Shown: positions 1-5,744, numbered from the stretch's first letter. The stretch is DNA of 8,229 nucleotides from Candidatus Aenigmatarchaeota archaeon (GCA_030634615.1 DAOWAL010000053.1:1-8229); one strand, 5' to 3'. Numbers and translations are program-made. The notes: generated by a model not told the origin, from the sequence alone.

Positions 1-15
1 AAATTTATTAAAAAT

Positions 16-891
16 ATGGAAAAGTCAAACTTGGACATAAATGTGATAATTGTCTTTATTGTAGGCATTTTTCTTTTTTCAGGGTTGCTTCTTTCAAACC
101 AATTAGATGTTGTTGAAAGTGGAGATGAAAAATATATTTTATGGCAATTTGGAGACATGAAGCTTTCTTCAAAATTTCCTGAAGCGATTAAAGATATGAA
201 CAATTTACCATTTGATGACGCTATTGTTGTGGGGGACATGGTTGAGCCTGCCGAAATATCGGATTATGAGAAATACCTACAAATAATGGAAGGGTCTAAT
301 CATGGTTTTGAAAAATTCCATCACCTAGCAGGAAATCACGAATATCAGTGTAGGGGGACCGAAGAAGAAGGTTGTTTGAACAATTACAAGAACTATATCG
401 ATGAGAGATTGTTTTACACGTTTGACAGAGGCAATATTCATTTCATTGTATTATCAACAGATAAAACTGAATGGGCTATTAAAGATTCAACTTTTGACTG
501 GCTAGAAAATGAAGTGAATGAAAATCAGAATAAAATACTCATTATTGCCTCTCACCAGCCTCCTCACCTATTCTCATTTGGTGGTGATATGACTATAGAT
601 AAATTACTGGCCGAAAACAATGTTGACTTATGGATTTTTGGTCATACACATTGCAAACACGGGGATTCTAAATGCTCAAGGCACGGAGCAAAAGGTGACT
701 TTTATATAGAAGATGAAACTACATTTGTCGATACTGGAGAAATTATTGAAAATTCAGAAAGCAGATATTACATATTCAAAAACAACTCAGACAACTTAAT
801 CATAAAATCCAGAAATCATGAGACATCGTCGTTTCAGGACGAGTTTGAGCACATAATCAAACTTAGGCGTACGTTTAAAAATGATATATAG
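16..891 (+). CDS. Membrane-anchored calcineurin-like metallophosphoesterase
   Basis: This is a 291-aa protein of the binuclear-metal phosphoesterase superfamily. Residues about 9-28 form one hydrophobic segment after a short polar N-terminus. This suggests a signal anchor or uncleaved signal peptide, with the catalytic domain probably outside the membrane (inference). The metal-site motifs appear in order: D47 in FGDMK, G73-D74, G106-N-H-E109, H180 in SHQPPH, and G209-H-T-H212. Motif I is normally D-x-H but here reads D-M-K, so one expected metal-ligand histidine is missing. Paired cysteines (C112/C120 and C213/C220) could be disulfides in an exported domain. The natural substrate cannot be read from sequence; the superfamily includes protein, nucleotide and phospholipid phosphatases. 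The ATG at 16 is the first in the window, but no stop precedes it, so a longer N-terminus beyond the edge is possible. The next gene starts 21 bp downstream with its own TATA box overlapping this gene's end. Confidence 0.85.
   Translation: MEKSNLDINVIIVFIVGIFLFSGLLLSNQLDVVESGDEKYILWQFGDMKLSSKFPEAIKDMNNLPFDDAIVVGDMVEPAEISDYEKYLQIMEGSNHGFEKFHHLAGNHEYQCRGTEEEGCLNNYKNYIDERLFYTFDRGNIHFIVLSTDKTEWAIKDSTFDWLENEVNENQNKILIIASHQPPHLFSFGGDMTIDKLLAENNVDLWIFGHTHCKHGDSKCSRHGAKGDFYIEDETTFVDTGEIIENSESRYYIFKNNSDNLIIKSRNHETSSFQDEFEHIIKLRRTFKNDI
882..890 (+). promoter_or_regulatory. TATA box of the MazG-like gene
   Basis: TGATATATA overlaps the stop codon of the phosphoesterase gene. Its ATATAT core lies 24-29 nt before the ATG at 913, the spacing expected when transcription starts at or next to the start codon. 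It suggests independent transcription of the MazG-like gene. Confidence 0.5.
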
Positions 892-912
892 AAAGAAATC
901 CAAAAATAAACC

Positions 913-1197
913 ATGTCAGGCGAATACTTGGATTTTGATAAGCTCAAATCAAAGGCGAGGCACTTCTCACGTAGTAGACGTGAGTGGGATAAAATCGAAA
1001 GTCCAAAAGATATTGCAATTGCTATTTCTGTTGAAGCAGGAGAACTGCTTGACGTATTTCGCTGGCTAAAAAATTCACATGTGAACAGCATAAGAGAAAA
1101 CGATACTGTAAAAGAGCAGATAAGAACAGAGCTTGGGAATGTAATTGAAAAATGCCGAAAGATGGCCGGCCAGCTTGGTATAGACCTTGAAGAGTAA
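913..1197 (+). CDS. Short MazG-like nucleotide pyrophosphohydrolase, probably degenerate
   Basis: The 94-aa product matches the all-alpha NTP pyrophosphatase (MazG/dCTP pyrophosphatase) pattern: a basic Trp-containing helix (RSRREWDKIESPKDIA, about 19-36), then SVEAGELLDVFRWL with the ExxE motif (E41, E44), then a second helix ending in LGID. Family members hydrolyse NTPs or dNTPs to NMP plus pyrophosphate, often as house-cleaning enzymes. Here the second metal motif, normally ExxD, reads E73-L-G-N76, so the metal-binding Asp is Asn. The second helix is also unusually polar (VIEKCRKMAG). The protein stops directly after GIDLEE, where relatives usually have about 15-25 more residues ending in a KN..KYP-like tail. 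The in-frame codons after the TAA (1198-1230) read FKDNMPLKEF, faintly reminiscent of that tail, so a premature stop is possible (inference). The family call is fairly sure; activity is doubtful. Confidence 0.75.
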   Translation: MSGEYLDFDKLKSKARHFSRSRREWDKIESPKDIAIAISVEAGELLDVFRWLKNSHVNSIRENDTVKEQIRTELGNVIEKCRKMAGQLGIDLEE

Positions 1198-1214
1198 TTC
1201 AAGGACAATATGCC

Positions 1215-1222
1215 CTTAAAAG
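1215..1222 (+). promoter_or_regulatory. TATA box of the CxxC/CC orphan gene
   Basis: CTTAAAAG has its TTAAAA core at 24-29 nt before the ATG at 1245, in the 47-bp gap after the MazG-like gene. It indicates a separate, leaderless transcript for the orphan gene. Confidence 0.5.
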
Positions 1223-1244
1223 AATTCTAATCAAGAAAAAAATT

Positions 1245-1772
1245 ATGTCTTTACTTACATTTTCGGATTTGTTAAAGGGTGCTGCGAAAGAAGAACCAGA
1301 ATGTAAGAGTTGCCCTTTCAAATACCATTTTGATAATGGTGAGTATTACGTAAGAAATCATGATACTGGTAACGCCATACGTGAACTAGAAAAATCATCA
1401 AAAGAGTTAGAATCACAGAAACTTGAATGTTGTGGAATGTTGGGTTCAGGATACTATGTTTTAAAAATAAGAGAGCATCTCAATAATTTGTACGTGGAAA
1501 AACTTTTTGATGACATTTCGTCAGAGTATGAAATTCCAAGAGAGGATATTTTTAGTCAGGTGTTAAATGTCCCAGATAATGAAAAAAATGATACTCAAAG
1601 GTTCTTAACTGTGAATCAAAAACTCAATGAATTTGTAAAAGATAATGAAAATGAACCATTCATCGAAGAATATGATAGAAAAATGTTAGAACTCAAATTT
1701 CTACATTACAAAGGCAAATTTCATATGCTTAGTGTTATTTTCCCAACAGATAAAACAGAAACAATAGAATGA
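1245..1772 (+). CDS. Unrecognised 175-aa protein with CxxC and CC motifs
   Basis: I do not recognise this family. The N-terminal third contains C20-K-S-C23-P (CxxCP) and a later C62-C63 pair after a charged, probably coiled helix (about 43-62). Together these could bind a metal ion, but no function follows. The remainder is rich in acidic and lysine residues with predicted helices, and ends in a hydrophobic strand-like stretch (FHMLSVIFP). There is no signal peptide or membrane segment, so it is probably cytosolic. The ATG at 1245 is supported by a TATA hexamer at -24 to -29. It lies between the MazG-like gene and aTrm56 on the same strand but with its own promoter. It is one of three unrecognised single genes set between housekeeping genes here. 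The long clean reading frame and promoter placement argue that it is real. Confidence 0.7.
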   Translation: MSLLTFSDLLKGAAKEEPECKSCPFKYHFDNGEYYVRNHDTGNAIRELEKSSKELESQKLECCGMLGSGYYVLKIREHLNNLYVEKLFDDISSEYEIPREDIFSQVLNVPDNEKNDTQRFLTVNQKLNEFVKDNENEPFIEEYDRKMLELKFLHYKGKFHMLSVIFPTDKTETIE

Positions 1773-1788
1773 TAACAGTTCTGATGAC

Positions 1789-1797
1789 AAATAAAAA
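1789..1797 (+). promoter_or_regulatory. Likely TATA box of aTrm56
   Basis: AAATAAAAA lies 25-33 nt before the ATG at 1822. It is the only A/T-run candidate in the 49-bp gap and is a weaker match to an archaeal TATA box than the others here. Confidence 0.4.
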
Positions 1798-1821
1798 CCC
1801 GTAGTAGATATTCTTATTATT

Positions 1822-2337
1822 ATGAAAGTTACAGTTCTCAGGCTTGGCCACAGAGCAGGAAGGGACCCGAGGATTTCCACACATTGTGGTCTTGTGGTAC
1901 GTGCACTTGGTGCAGATGAGATTATATATACTGGTGAAAAAGATCAGGGACTTATCGATAGCATAGAAAAAGTGCGTGAGAACTGGGGCGGGAATTTCAA
2001 AGCAAGTTATGAAAAGAGCTGGAAAACAGTTGTCAAAAACTGGAAAGGCAAGATTGTTCACCTGACAATGTATGGCATGCCTGTTCAGGATGTTGTCAAA
2101 GAAATACCAGAAGATGAAGACCTGCTTGTTATAGTCGGCGGAGAGAAGGTTCCATTTGAAGTCTATGAAAAGGCTGACTGGAATATTGGTGTAACAAACC
2201 AGCCTCATTCAGAAATTGCCGCGCTTGCAGTTTTTCTTGACAGGATTTTTAAGGGAAAAACAATTTCCAAGAAATTCCCAAATGCCACTAAAGAAGTTGT
2301 ACCTCAGAAATGCGGTAAGAAGATAATCGAGAAATGA
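1822..2337 (+). CDS. trm56: tRNA (cytidine(56)-2'-O)-methyltransferase aTrm56
   Basis: This is an archaea-specific SPOUT-class enzyme that 2'-O-methylates C56 in the T-loop of tRNAs using S-adenosylmethionine, stabilising the T-loop/D-loop contact. The 171-aa length is typical. The N-terminus carries the family signature VLRLGHRAGRDPRISTHCGL (residues 5-24), with the basic residues conserved in relatives. The C-terminal cofactor-knot region is clear: VIVGGEKVPFEVY (103-115) followed by ADWNIGVTNQPHSEIAALAV (118-137), with the NQPHSE loop. The protein acts as a cytosolic dimer (family knowledge). The gene has its own weak TATA box. It converges on the methyltransferase gene at 2340-3017 with 2 bp between the stop codons, inside a palindrome. 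I see no missing motif. Confidence 0.95.
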   Translation: MKVTVLRLGHRAGRDPRISTHCGLVVRALGADEIIYTGEKDQGLIDSIEKVRENWGGNFKASYEKSWKTVVKNWKGKIVHLTMYGMPVQDVVKEIPEDEDLLVIVGGEKVPFEVYEKADWNIGVTNQPHSEIAALAVFLDRIFKGKTISKKFPNATKEVVPQKCGKKIIEK

Positions 2338-2346
2338 TATCATTTC
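2331..2346. repeat. 16-bp perfect palindrome spanning convergent stop codons
   Basis: GAAATGATATCATTTC is a perfect inverted repeat, extending to 18 bp with the flanking A and T. It contains the TGA stops of both aTrm56 (2335-2337) and the opposing methyltransferase (2340-2342). Both proteins end in Lys-stop, which accounts for most of the symmetry. It could act as a weak bidirectional terminator, but the stem is AT-rich with almost no loop. Confidence 0.55.
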
Positions 2347-3017
2347 TTAGCAATATAAACAACTTCGTGATTGAATTGCCATACAATTTTTACGTTAGCA
2401 AAACCATGGTTTTTTAAAATAATGAACTGTTCGGAAAGTTTCATTGGCATATCCTCTTCAAAAGCATGTTTTAACCAGATTTTTAGTTCCTCCCTACAGA
2501 GATTGTTTTCTAAAAATTTTCTGTATATTTCTCTGTATTGATTGTTTAAATCATCAGTTTGAGCTCTAATAAAATCGGCATTTATAAAAATTCCATCTTC
2601 TTTTAGCGCATTATAAATCTTCTTGAAAAGTGTTTGTTTATTTTCATGTGAAGAGTTATGTATTGCAGCTGCTGAAACAATAACATCGTATTTTTCCGTT
2701 AAATCTATTTTATTGAAATCTTCTTCCACTAAAACAACTCTATCTAGAAATTCTGATAAATTTTTCTTCGATTTTTCTATCATCTTATGTGAATAATCAA
2801 TTCCAGTGGCTATGGCATTTGGAAACATTTTCATAATAAGCTTCATTCCATGTCCTGTTCCACATCCCAAGTCCAATATTTTCAGTTCCTTGTTCTTTTC
2901 AAAAGATATTGCATCAACAAGACATTTATGCATTTCATTGTTTTTCATTACAACTTTGTCTGAAACTGTATCATAGTCGTCAACTGTTTTTGAAAAATGT
3001 GTACGAATCTCATCCAT
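2340..3017 (-). CDS. Class I SAM-dependent methyltransferase, substrate unknown
   Basis: The 225-aa protein has a Rossmann-type methyltransferase fold. Motif I is ILDLGCGTG (residues 47-55), which binds the methionine end of SAM. GIDYS follows with acidic D74, expected to bind the ribose hydroxyls. Then come EEDF (98-101), YDVIVSAAAIHN (110-121), and a LKEDGIFINADF strand (138-149). A helical N-terminal lid with HFSKTVDDYD (7-16) resembles small-molecule methyltransferases of the UbiE/carboxy-SAM-synthase type, but the substrate cannot be named. The last residues (FNHEVVYIAKK) form the usual terminal beta hairpin, so the protein looks complete. The ATG at 3017 is supported by TTTATA at -24 to -29. 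The promoter lies in the 40-bp gap behind the kinase-fusion gene, so it may be transcribed alone or by readthrough. Confidence 0.85.
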   Translation of the reverse strand: MDEIRTHFSKTVDDYDTVSDKVVMKNNEMHKCLVDAISFEKNKELKILDLGCGTGHGMKLIMKMFPNAIATGIDYSHKMIEKSKKNLSEFLDRVVLVEEDFNKIDLTEKYDVIVSAAAIHNSSHENKQTLFKKIYNALKEDGIFINADFIRAQTDDLNNQYREIYRKFLENNLCREELKIWLKHAFEEDMPMKLSEQFIILKNHGFANVKIVWQFNHEVVYIAKK

Positions 3018-3038
3018 AGTTTATTGAGTTAATTGGAA

Positions 3039-3048
3039 TTTATAAAAA
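3039..3048 (-). promoter_or_regulatory. TATA box of the class I methyltransferase
   Basis: On the minus strand this reads TTTTTATAAA. The TTTATA core (3041-3046) sits exactly 24-29 nt before the ATG at 3017, a strong archaeal promoter match with leaderless spacing. Confidence 0.6.
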
Positions 3049-3057
3049 CAATCCGAT

Positions 3058-4065
3058 CTATTGTGAAAATAATATGTTTTCTATGAGTGCCTTTGCGCGC
3101 TGCTTTTTCTTTTCATCAACTTCCACGAAAACAAGACCCTCGTCAAATTGACCATATAATATATAGCTGCCTATAGGGAGATGTACAATACATGGGAGTA
3201 CTGCAAGATCTTCTTCTCCTTCTACCTGTATCATTGTACTTTTATCAGGGGCAATAGAAATTGCCTTTTCAACAGCTTTCCATAAATCTACTGTTATGTG
3301 CCCTTTTGGATTTTCGACTTTTACCTTTTCTCCCTTGAAACGAATTTTCAGGGGGAATTTCTTTTTCTTTTCCATTCCGTCGACTATTGCTATTGTTGGA
3401 CTAAGACCGTTTTTATCTATGAAATATGTTGTCGGGTCACCGACTGTTACTGTAATTGAATTTTCCTTGATTATATCTATTGCTTTTTTTGATGTTTCTT
3501 CAAAATCAGCACCTTTGATAAGCTTTCCAAAAGGTCTTCGGAATTCCATGATGAATTTTTCGGGCAGAACAACATCTTTTTTCAAAAACGGCTGATTTGA
3601 AATCAAATCTCTTATAGTAATTGCAATATCCAATGGATCTTTTTCAGTGGTATCGATTTCGTATATGTTTTGATGTTTTTCACAAGCTTCATCTTTTATA
3701 ACATTCATTATTTCAGCTTCAAGGTTTTCTCTGATTTTCCTTTCATGGAATCCCTTTTCTTTCATTCTTTTACGCAGTTCACTTGGTTCTGTTCTGAGAA
3801 TTATTACAACATCGCAGGGCATGTCATGTGCATAATGCGATTCTATTATCATTTTCCTGTGGGATATTGAGAGTACGTTTACTTCTCTTTTCATTGCTTC
3901 AATATCAACAACTTTGCAAAGCCTTTCATCATCGTGCCCTGCGTATAGTCCTTCCTCTTCTGCAATATCGTTTAAAGAAACAGACCACCAGCCAAGTTTT
4001 TTTGCAAGTTCCTTTGCAACAGCTGTCTTCCCGGTTCCCGGAGTTCCACTTATTGCTATAATCAT
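3058..4065 (-). CDS. Fusion: AK6/Fap7-like P-loop kinase + GTP-dependent dephospho-CoA kinase
   Basis: This is a 335-aa two-domain protein. Residues 1-155 are an AK6/Fap7-type adenylate kinase/NTPase: Walker A G7-TPGTGK-T14, the ESHYAH..CDVVIILRTEP block (75-94), and the helix RENLEAEIMNVIKDEA (112-127). Eukaryotic Fap7 acts in small-subunit ribosome maturation and has adenylate kinase activity (family knowledge). Residues about 167-335 are a full-length archaeal GTP-dependent dephospho-CoA kinase (DUF359), which carries out the last step of CoA synthesis: LPEKFIMEFRRPFGKLI (167-183), TVGDPTT (207-213), IVDG (227-230), NPKGHIT (252-258), VEGEEDLAVLP (281-291) and YGQFDEG (304-310). The usual YGQP is YGQF here, and the segment after IVDG is a lysine run. 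No frameshift separates the domains. TTAAAT (minus-strand ATTTAA) at -24 to -29 supports the start. The gene is divergent from rfcS. Both domain calls are strong; the reason for joining them is unknown. Confidence 0.9.
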   Translation of the reverse strand: MIIAISGTPGTGKTAVAKELAKKLGWWSVSLNDIAEEEGLYAGHDDERLCKVVDIEAMKREVNVLSISHRKMIIESHYAHDMPCDVVIILRTEPSELRKRMKEKGFHERKIRENLEAEIMNVIKDEACEKHQNIYEIDTTEKDPLDIAITIRDLISNQPFLKKDVVLPEKFIMEFRRPFGKLIKGADFEETSKKAIDIIKENSITVTVGDPTTYFIDKNGLSPTIAIVDGMEKKKKFPLKIRFKGEKVKVENPKGHITVDLWKAVEKAISIAPDKSTMIQVEGEEDLAVLPCIVHLPIGSYILYGQFDEGLVFVEVDEKKKQRAKALIENILFSQ

Positions 4066-4070
4066 ATTAA

Positions 4071-4123
4071 ACTGTTGATTTTACTGGTTTAAATTTCTGC
4101 ATTGAACTGTGCAGTAAAACAGT
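4071..4123. repeat. Interrupted inverted repeat flanking the TATA box of the kinase-fusion gene
   Basis: The right arm CAGTAAAACAGT (4112-4123) is the exact reverse complement of the left arm ACTGTTGATTTTACTG (4071-4086), once a 4-nt interruption (TTGA) is removed from the left arm. A smaller nested pair, CTGCA (4098-4102) and TGCAG (4110-4114), lies between them. The left arm falls between the TATA box and the start codon of the kinase-fusion gene, and the right arm falls upstream of the box. That placement would suit an operator. Confidence 0.45.
4087..4096 (-). promoter_or_regulatory. TATA box of the kinase-fusion gene
   Basis: The minus strand reads AAATTTAAACC over this stretch. The ATTTAA core occupies -24 to -29 relative to the ATG at 4065, indicating a leaderless transcript. 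Confidence 0.55.
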
Positions 4124-4136
4124 AATTTGCGCAACT

Positions 4137-4146
4137 CTTAAAAATA
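4137..4146 (+). promoter_or_regulatory. TATA box of rfcS
   Basis: CTTAAAAATA begins 29 nt before the ATG at 4166, placing the predicted transcript start at or near the start codon. It is separate from the divergent promoter of the kinase-fusion gene in the same 100-bp gap. Confidence 0.55.
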
Positions 4147-4165
4147 AGCAAACCATTAGATTTGT

Positions 4166-5113
4166 ATGAAACTTGAAATATGGACCGAGAAATACAGACC
4201 GACTAAACTTGATGACGTAGTCAACCAGACCCATGTGGTCTCAAGACTCAAAGCATGGGTTAAGAAAGGTTCAATTCCACACATGCTTTTTGCCGGTCCG
4301 GCAGGAGTTGGTAAAACAACGCTTGCACTTGCACTTGCTCAGGAAATATTCGGCGAAAACTGGAAAAAGAACTTTCAGGAGACCAACGCAAGCGATGAGC
4401 GTGGTATCAATGTTGTGAGGGGAAGGATAAAGGATTTTGCAAGAATAAAATCAATTGGTGCCGATTTCAAGATAGTTTTCCTTGACGAATCCGATGCTCT
4501 TACTAAAGAAGCTCAGCAGGCTCTCAGGAGAACAATTGAAAAGTTCTCAGGTTCATGCAGATTCATTTTATCATGTAATTATTCAAACAAAATAATAGAC
4601 CCGATACAGTCCAGAATGTCTGTTTTTAGATTCAAAAGAATTTCGGAAAAGGATGTTGGCGTATATGTAGACAGAATTGCCAAAGGTGAAGGTTTGACTG
4701 TTGATGCAGACGCTAAAAAAGCAATATGTGACATATCAGAAGGTGATCTTCGTCAGGCAACAAACCTGCTTCAGTCATGCTCAACGTTCGGCAAAATTAC
4801 AAAGGAGTCCATTTATGATGCATCTTCTCAGTCAAAGCCGGAAGACATAAAAAACATGATAAACAACGCAATAAACGGAAACTTTCCGGATGCCAGAAAA
4901 CAACTTTATGAACTTTTAATCATACAGGGACTTTCAGGCGAGGATGTTATAAAAGGGATACACAGGGAACTTTACTCACTTAGCCTGCCGGATGAAAAGA
5001 AAATAAACCTTGTTGAGCAGATAGGTGAATTCGAGTACAGACTGAACCAGGGCGGCTCGCCGGAAATACAATTAGAAGCACTTCTTGCACAGTTCATGAA
5101 ATACGGAAAATGA
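4166..5113 (+). CDS. rfcS: Replication factor C small subunit (clamp loader ATPase)
   Basis: RfcS forms most of the archaeal clamp-loader ring, which with the large subunit opens and loads the PCNA clamp using ATP. The 315-aa length fits the family. Visible elements are: RFC box II region WTEKYRPTKLDDVV (6-19), Walker A G44-PAGVGK-T51, NASDERGI (74-81), Walker B IVFLDESDA (103-111), sensor 1 SCNYSNKI (136-143) with N138, and sensor 2 GDLRQA (193-198) with R196. The conserved SRC motif holding the trans-acting arginine finger reads S149-R150-M151, so the Arg is kept but Cys is Met. The helical collar domain (about 225-315) is complete. The final codons (FMKYGK-stop) lie inside a 19-bp sequence repeated 652 bp downstream, beyond an orphan gene. 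The large subunit is not in the window. Confidence 0.97.
   Translation: MKLEIWTEKYRPTKLDDVVNQTHVVSRLKAWVKKGSIPHMLFAGPAGVGKTTLALALAQEIFGENWKKNFQETNASDERGINVVRGRIKDFARIKSIGADFKIVFLDESDALTKEAQQALRRTIEKFSGSCRFILSCNYSNKIIDPIQSRMSVFRFKRISEKDVGVYVDRIAKGEGLTVDADAKKAICDISEGDLRQATNLLQSCSTFGKITKESIYDASSQSKPEDIKNMINNAINGNFPDARKQLYELLIIQGLSGEDVIKGIHRELYSLSLPDEKKINLVEQIGEFEYRLNQGGSPEIQLEALLAQFMKYGK
5093..5111 (+). repeat. Left copy of exact 19-bp direct repeat (3' end of rfcS)
   Basis: TTCATGAAATACGGAAAAT encodes the last residues of RfcS and the first base of its stop codon. The identical 19 bp recur at 5745-5763. The match ends sharply on both sides (G versus C before, G versus A after). The two copies enclose exactly one gene and its promoter. 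Confidence 0.9.
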
Positions 5114-5121
5114 CATAATTT

Positions 5122-5712
5122 TTAATAGCCTTCGTTTCTTATTTTCATTTTCCATTCTCTTCTTTCAGCACGATTATCTAATGATCTCTCCCTTTCCTTC
5201 CAGGATTCGCTTACTATGTGATAATTAATTTTTTCATTTATTTCCACTAATCTCGTTTCTCTATCTTCGTCCATTTTTATTGCCACTTTAAGTTTCTCTA
5301 CTACGTGATTCGGTAATGTTGTTATCAGTTCTCGTATTGCGACGATATCTGCGATGTCTCCTGATATAAATTCATCGGGCATATGATCCAGACAATCAAG
5401 TGTATGACCTAATCCCCTCTTAACATGATCCATCAGAAATTTTGCAGTTTTTGGTGTTGTGTCAAGTCTTTCTTGGATATAGGCTACCGTTATTTCTGGT
5501 ATCAGAGCCTCCCTTCCAGTAACAGTATTCCTAAAAATAGTTATATATTTCTCGATTTTTTTGTTTGGTGGACTGAGTACCTTTTCATCACCTAATTTAG
5601 TCATGAGTTCAATACCGACGAGATTTCTGAGCCCGTTCAAATCTTTCATTATTCTTTCCCTGTAATCCTCCAGTATTTCATGGTATTTTGACTTCAGATA
5701 TTCGTTCATCAT
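5122..5712 (-). CDS. Unrecognised ~195-aa protein in a repeat-bounded insert
   Basis: I do not recognise this family. The protein looks mainly helical and highly charged. It has an acidic/basic N-terminal helix (about 3-27), a central stretch TTPKTAKFLMDHVKRGLGHTL (about 85-105) that could be part of a helical bundle or a helix-turn-helix, and a very charged C-terminal helix ending RAERREWKMKIRNEGY. It has no membrane segment or signal peptide and only one cysteine. Two adjacent ATGs are possible (5712 and 5709). The TTTTTA box at 5733-5738 is at -24 to -29 only for 5709, so MNEYLK is the likelier start. It converges on rfcS with 8 bp between stop codons. It lies wholly inside the 652-bp unit bounded by the 19-bp repeats and carries its own promoter, consistent with acquisition as a self-contained unit. 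The function is unknown. Confidence 0.7.
   Translation of the reverse strand: MMNEYLKSKYHEILEDYRERIMKDLNGLRNLVGIELMTKLGDEKVLSPPNKKIEKYITIFRNTVTGREALIPEITVAYIQERLDTTPKTAKFLMDHVKRGLGHTLDCLDHMPDEFISGDIADIVAIRELITTLPNHVVEKLKVAIKMDEDRETRLVEINEKINYHIVSESWKERERSLDNRAERREWKMKIRNEGY
5665..5682 (-). repeat. Inverted near-copy of the 19-bp repeat inside the orphan gene
   Basis: The minus strand reads CATGAAATACTGGAGGAT here. The flanking direct repeat contains CATGAAATACGGAAAAT: the first 10 bases are identical, then one extra T, then GGA, two changes, and AT. It lies in the codons for HEILED of the orphan gene, 62 bp inside the right direct repeat. It may be coincidence or a recombinase-site relic. 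Confidence 0.3.
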
Positions 5713-5725
5713 TTTATTAATGATT

Positions 5726-5739
5726 AAAATTTTAAAAAT
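5726..5739 (-). promoter_or_regulatory. TATA box of the inserted orphan gene
   Basis: The minus strand reads ATTTTTAAAATTTT. The TTTTTA core is at -24 to -29 relative to the second ATG (5709). It lies inside the repeat-bounded segment, so the gene carries its own promoter. Confidence 0.5.
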
Positions 5740-5744
5740 CTAAC

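Larger units (their letters stand above)
5112..5744. mobile_element. Putative one-gene insertion between rfcS and alaX
   Basis: The segment between the two 19-bp direct repeats holds one minus-strand orphan gene and its TATA box, and nothing else. Removing one repeat unit (652 bp) would leave rfcS ending MKYGK with TAA instead of TGA, only 3 bp from the alaX stop. That is a plausible ancestral convergent junction. No transposase or integrase is encoded and no terminal inverted repeats are obvious, so the mechanism is unknown. The call of insertion is inference from the repeat; a local duplication event is the alternative. Confidence 0.55.

Noticed and set aside
834..1208. 124-aa open frame on the minus strand opposite the MazG-like gene
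   Set aside because: It lies antisense to a recognisable protein, is rich in Ser/Phe/Leu as antisense frames are, and has no promoter or family signature.
1781..1788. CTGATGAC resembling the box C of an archaeal C/D guide RNA
   Set aside because: No matching box D, C' or D' at the right spacing in the 49-bp gap; a single TGATGA is expected by chance.
1198..1821. Search for a repeat flanking the 1245-1772 orphan gene
   Set aside because: Only short A/T-rich similarities were seen between the two flanks; nothing comparable to the 19-bp repeat.
1735..2208. 157-aa open frame on the minus strand opposite aTrm56
   Set aside because: It overlaps a confidently identified gene and its translation has no recognisable motif.
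2331..3075. Possible direct repeat flanking the class I methyltransferase (GAAATGATATCATTTCT versus GAAAATAATATGTTTTCT near 3064)
   Set aside because: Several mismatches and a gap in very AT-rich sequence, and the right copy is ordinary coding sequence of the kinase fusion; not distinguishable from chance.
5112..5744. Archaeal integron gene cassette (attC-type site) as explanation for the insert
   Set aside because: No GTT-core/AAC inverse-core pair or folded attC-like structure could be seen at the ends, and the direct repeat is part of the rfcS coding sequence.
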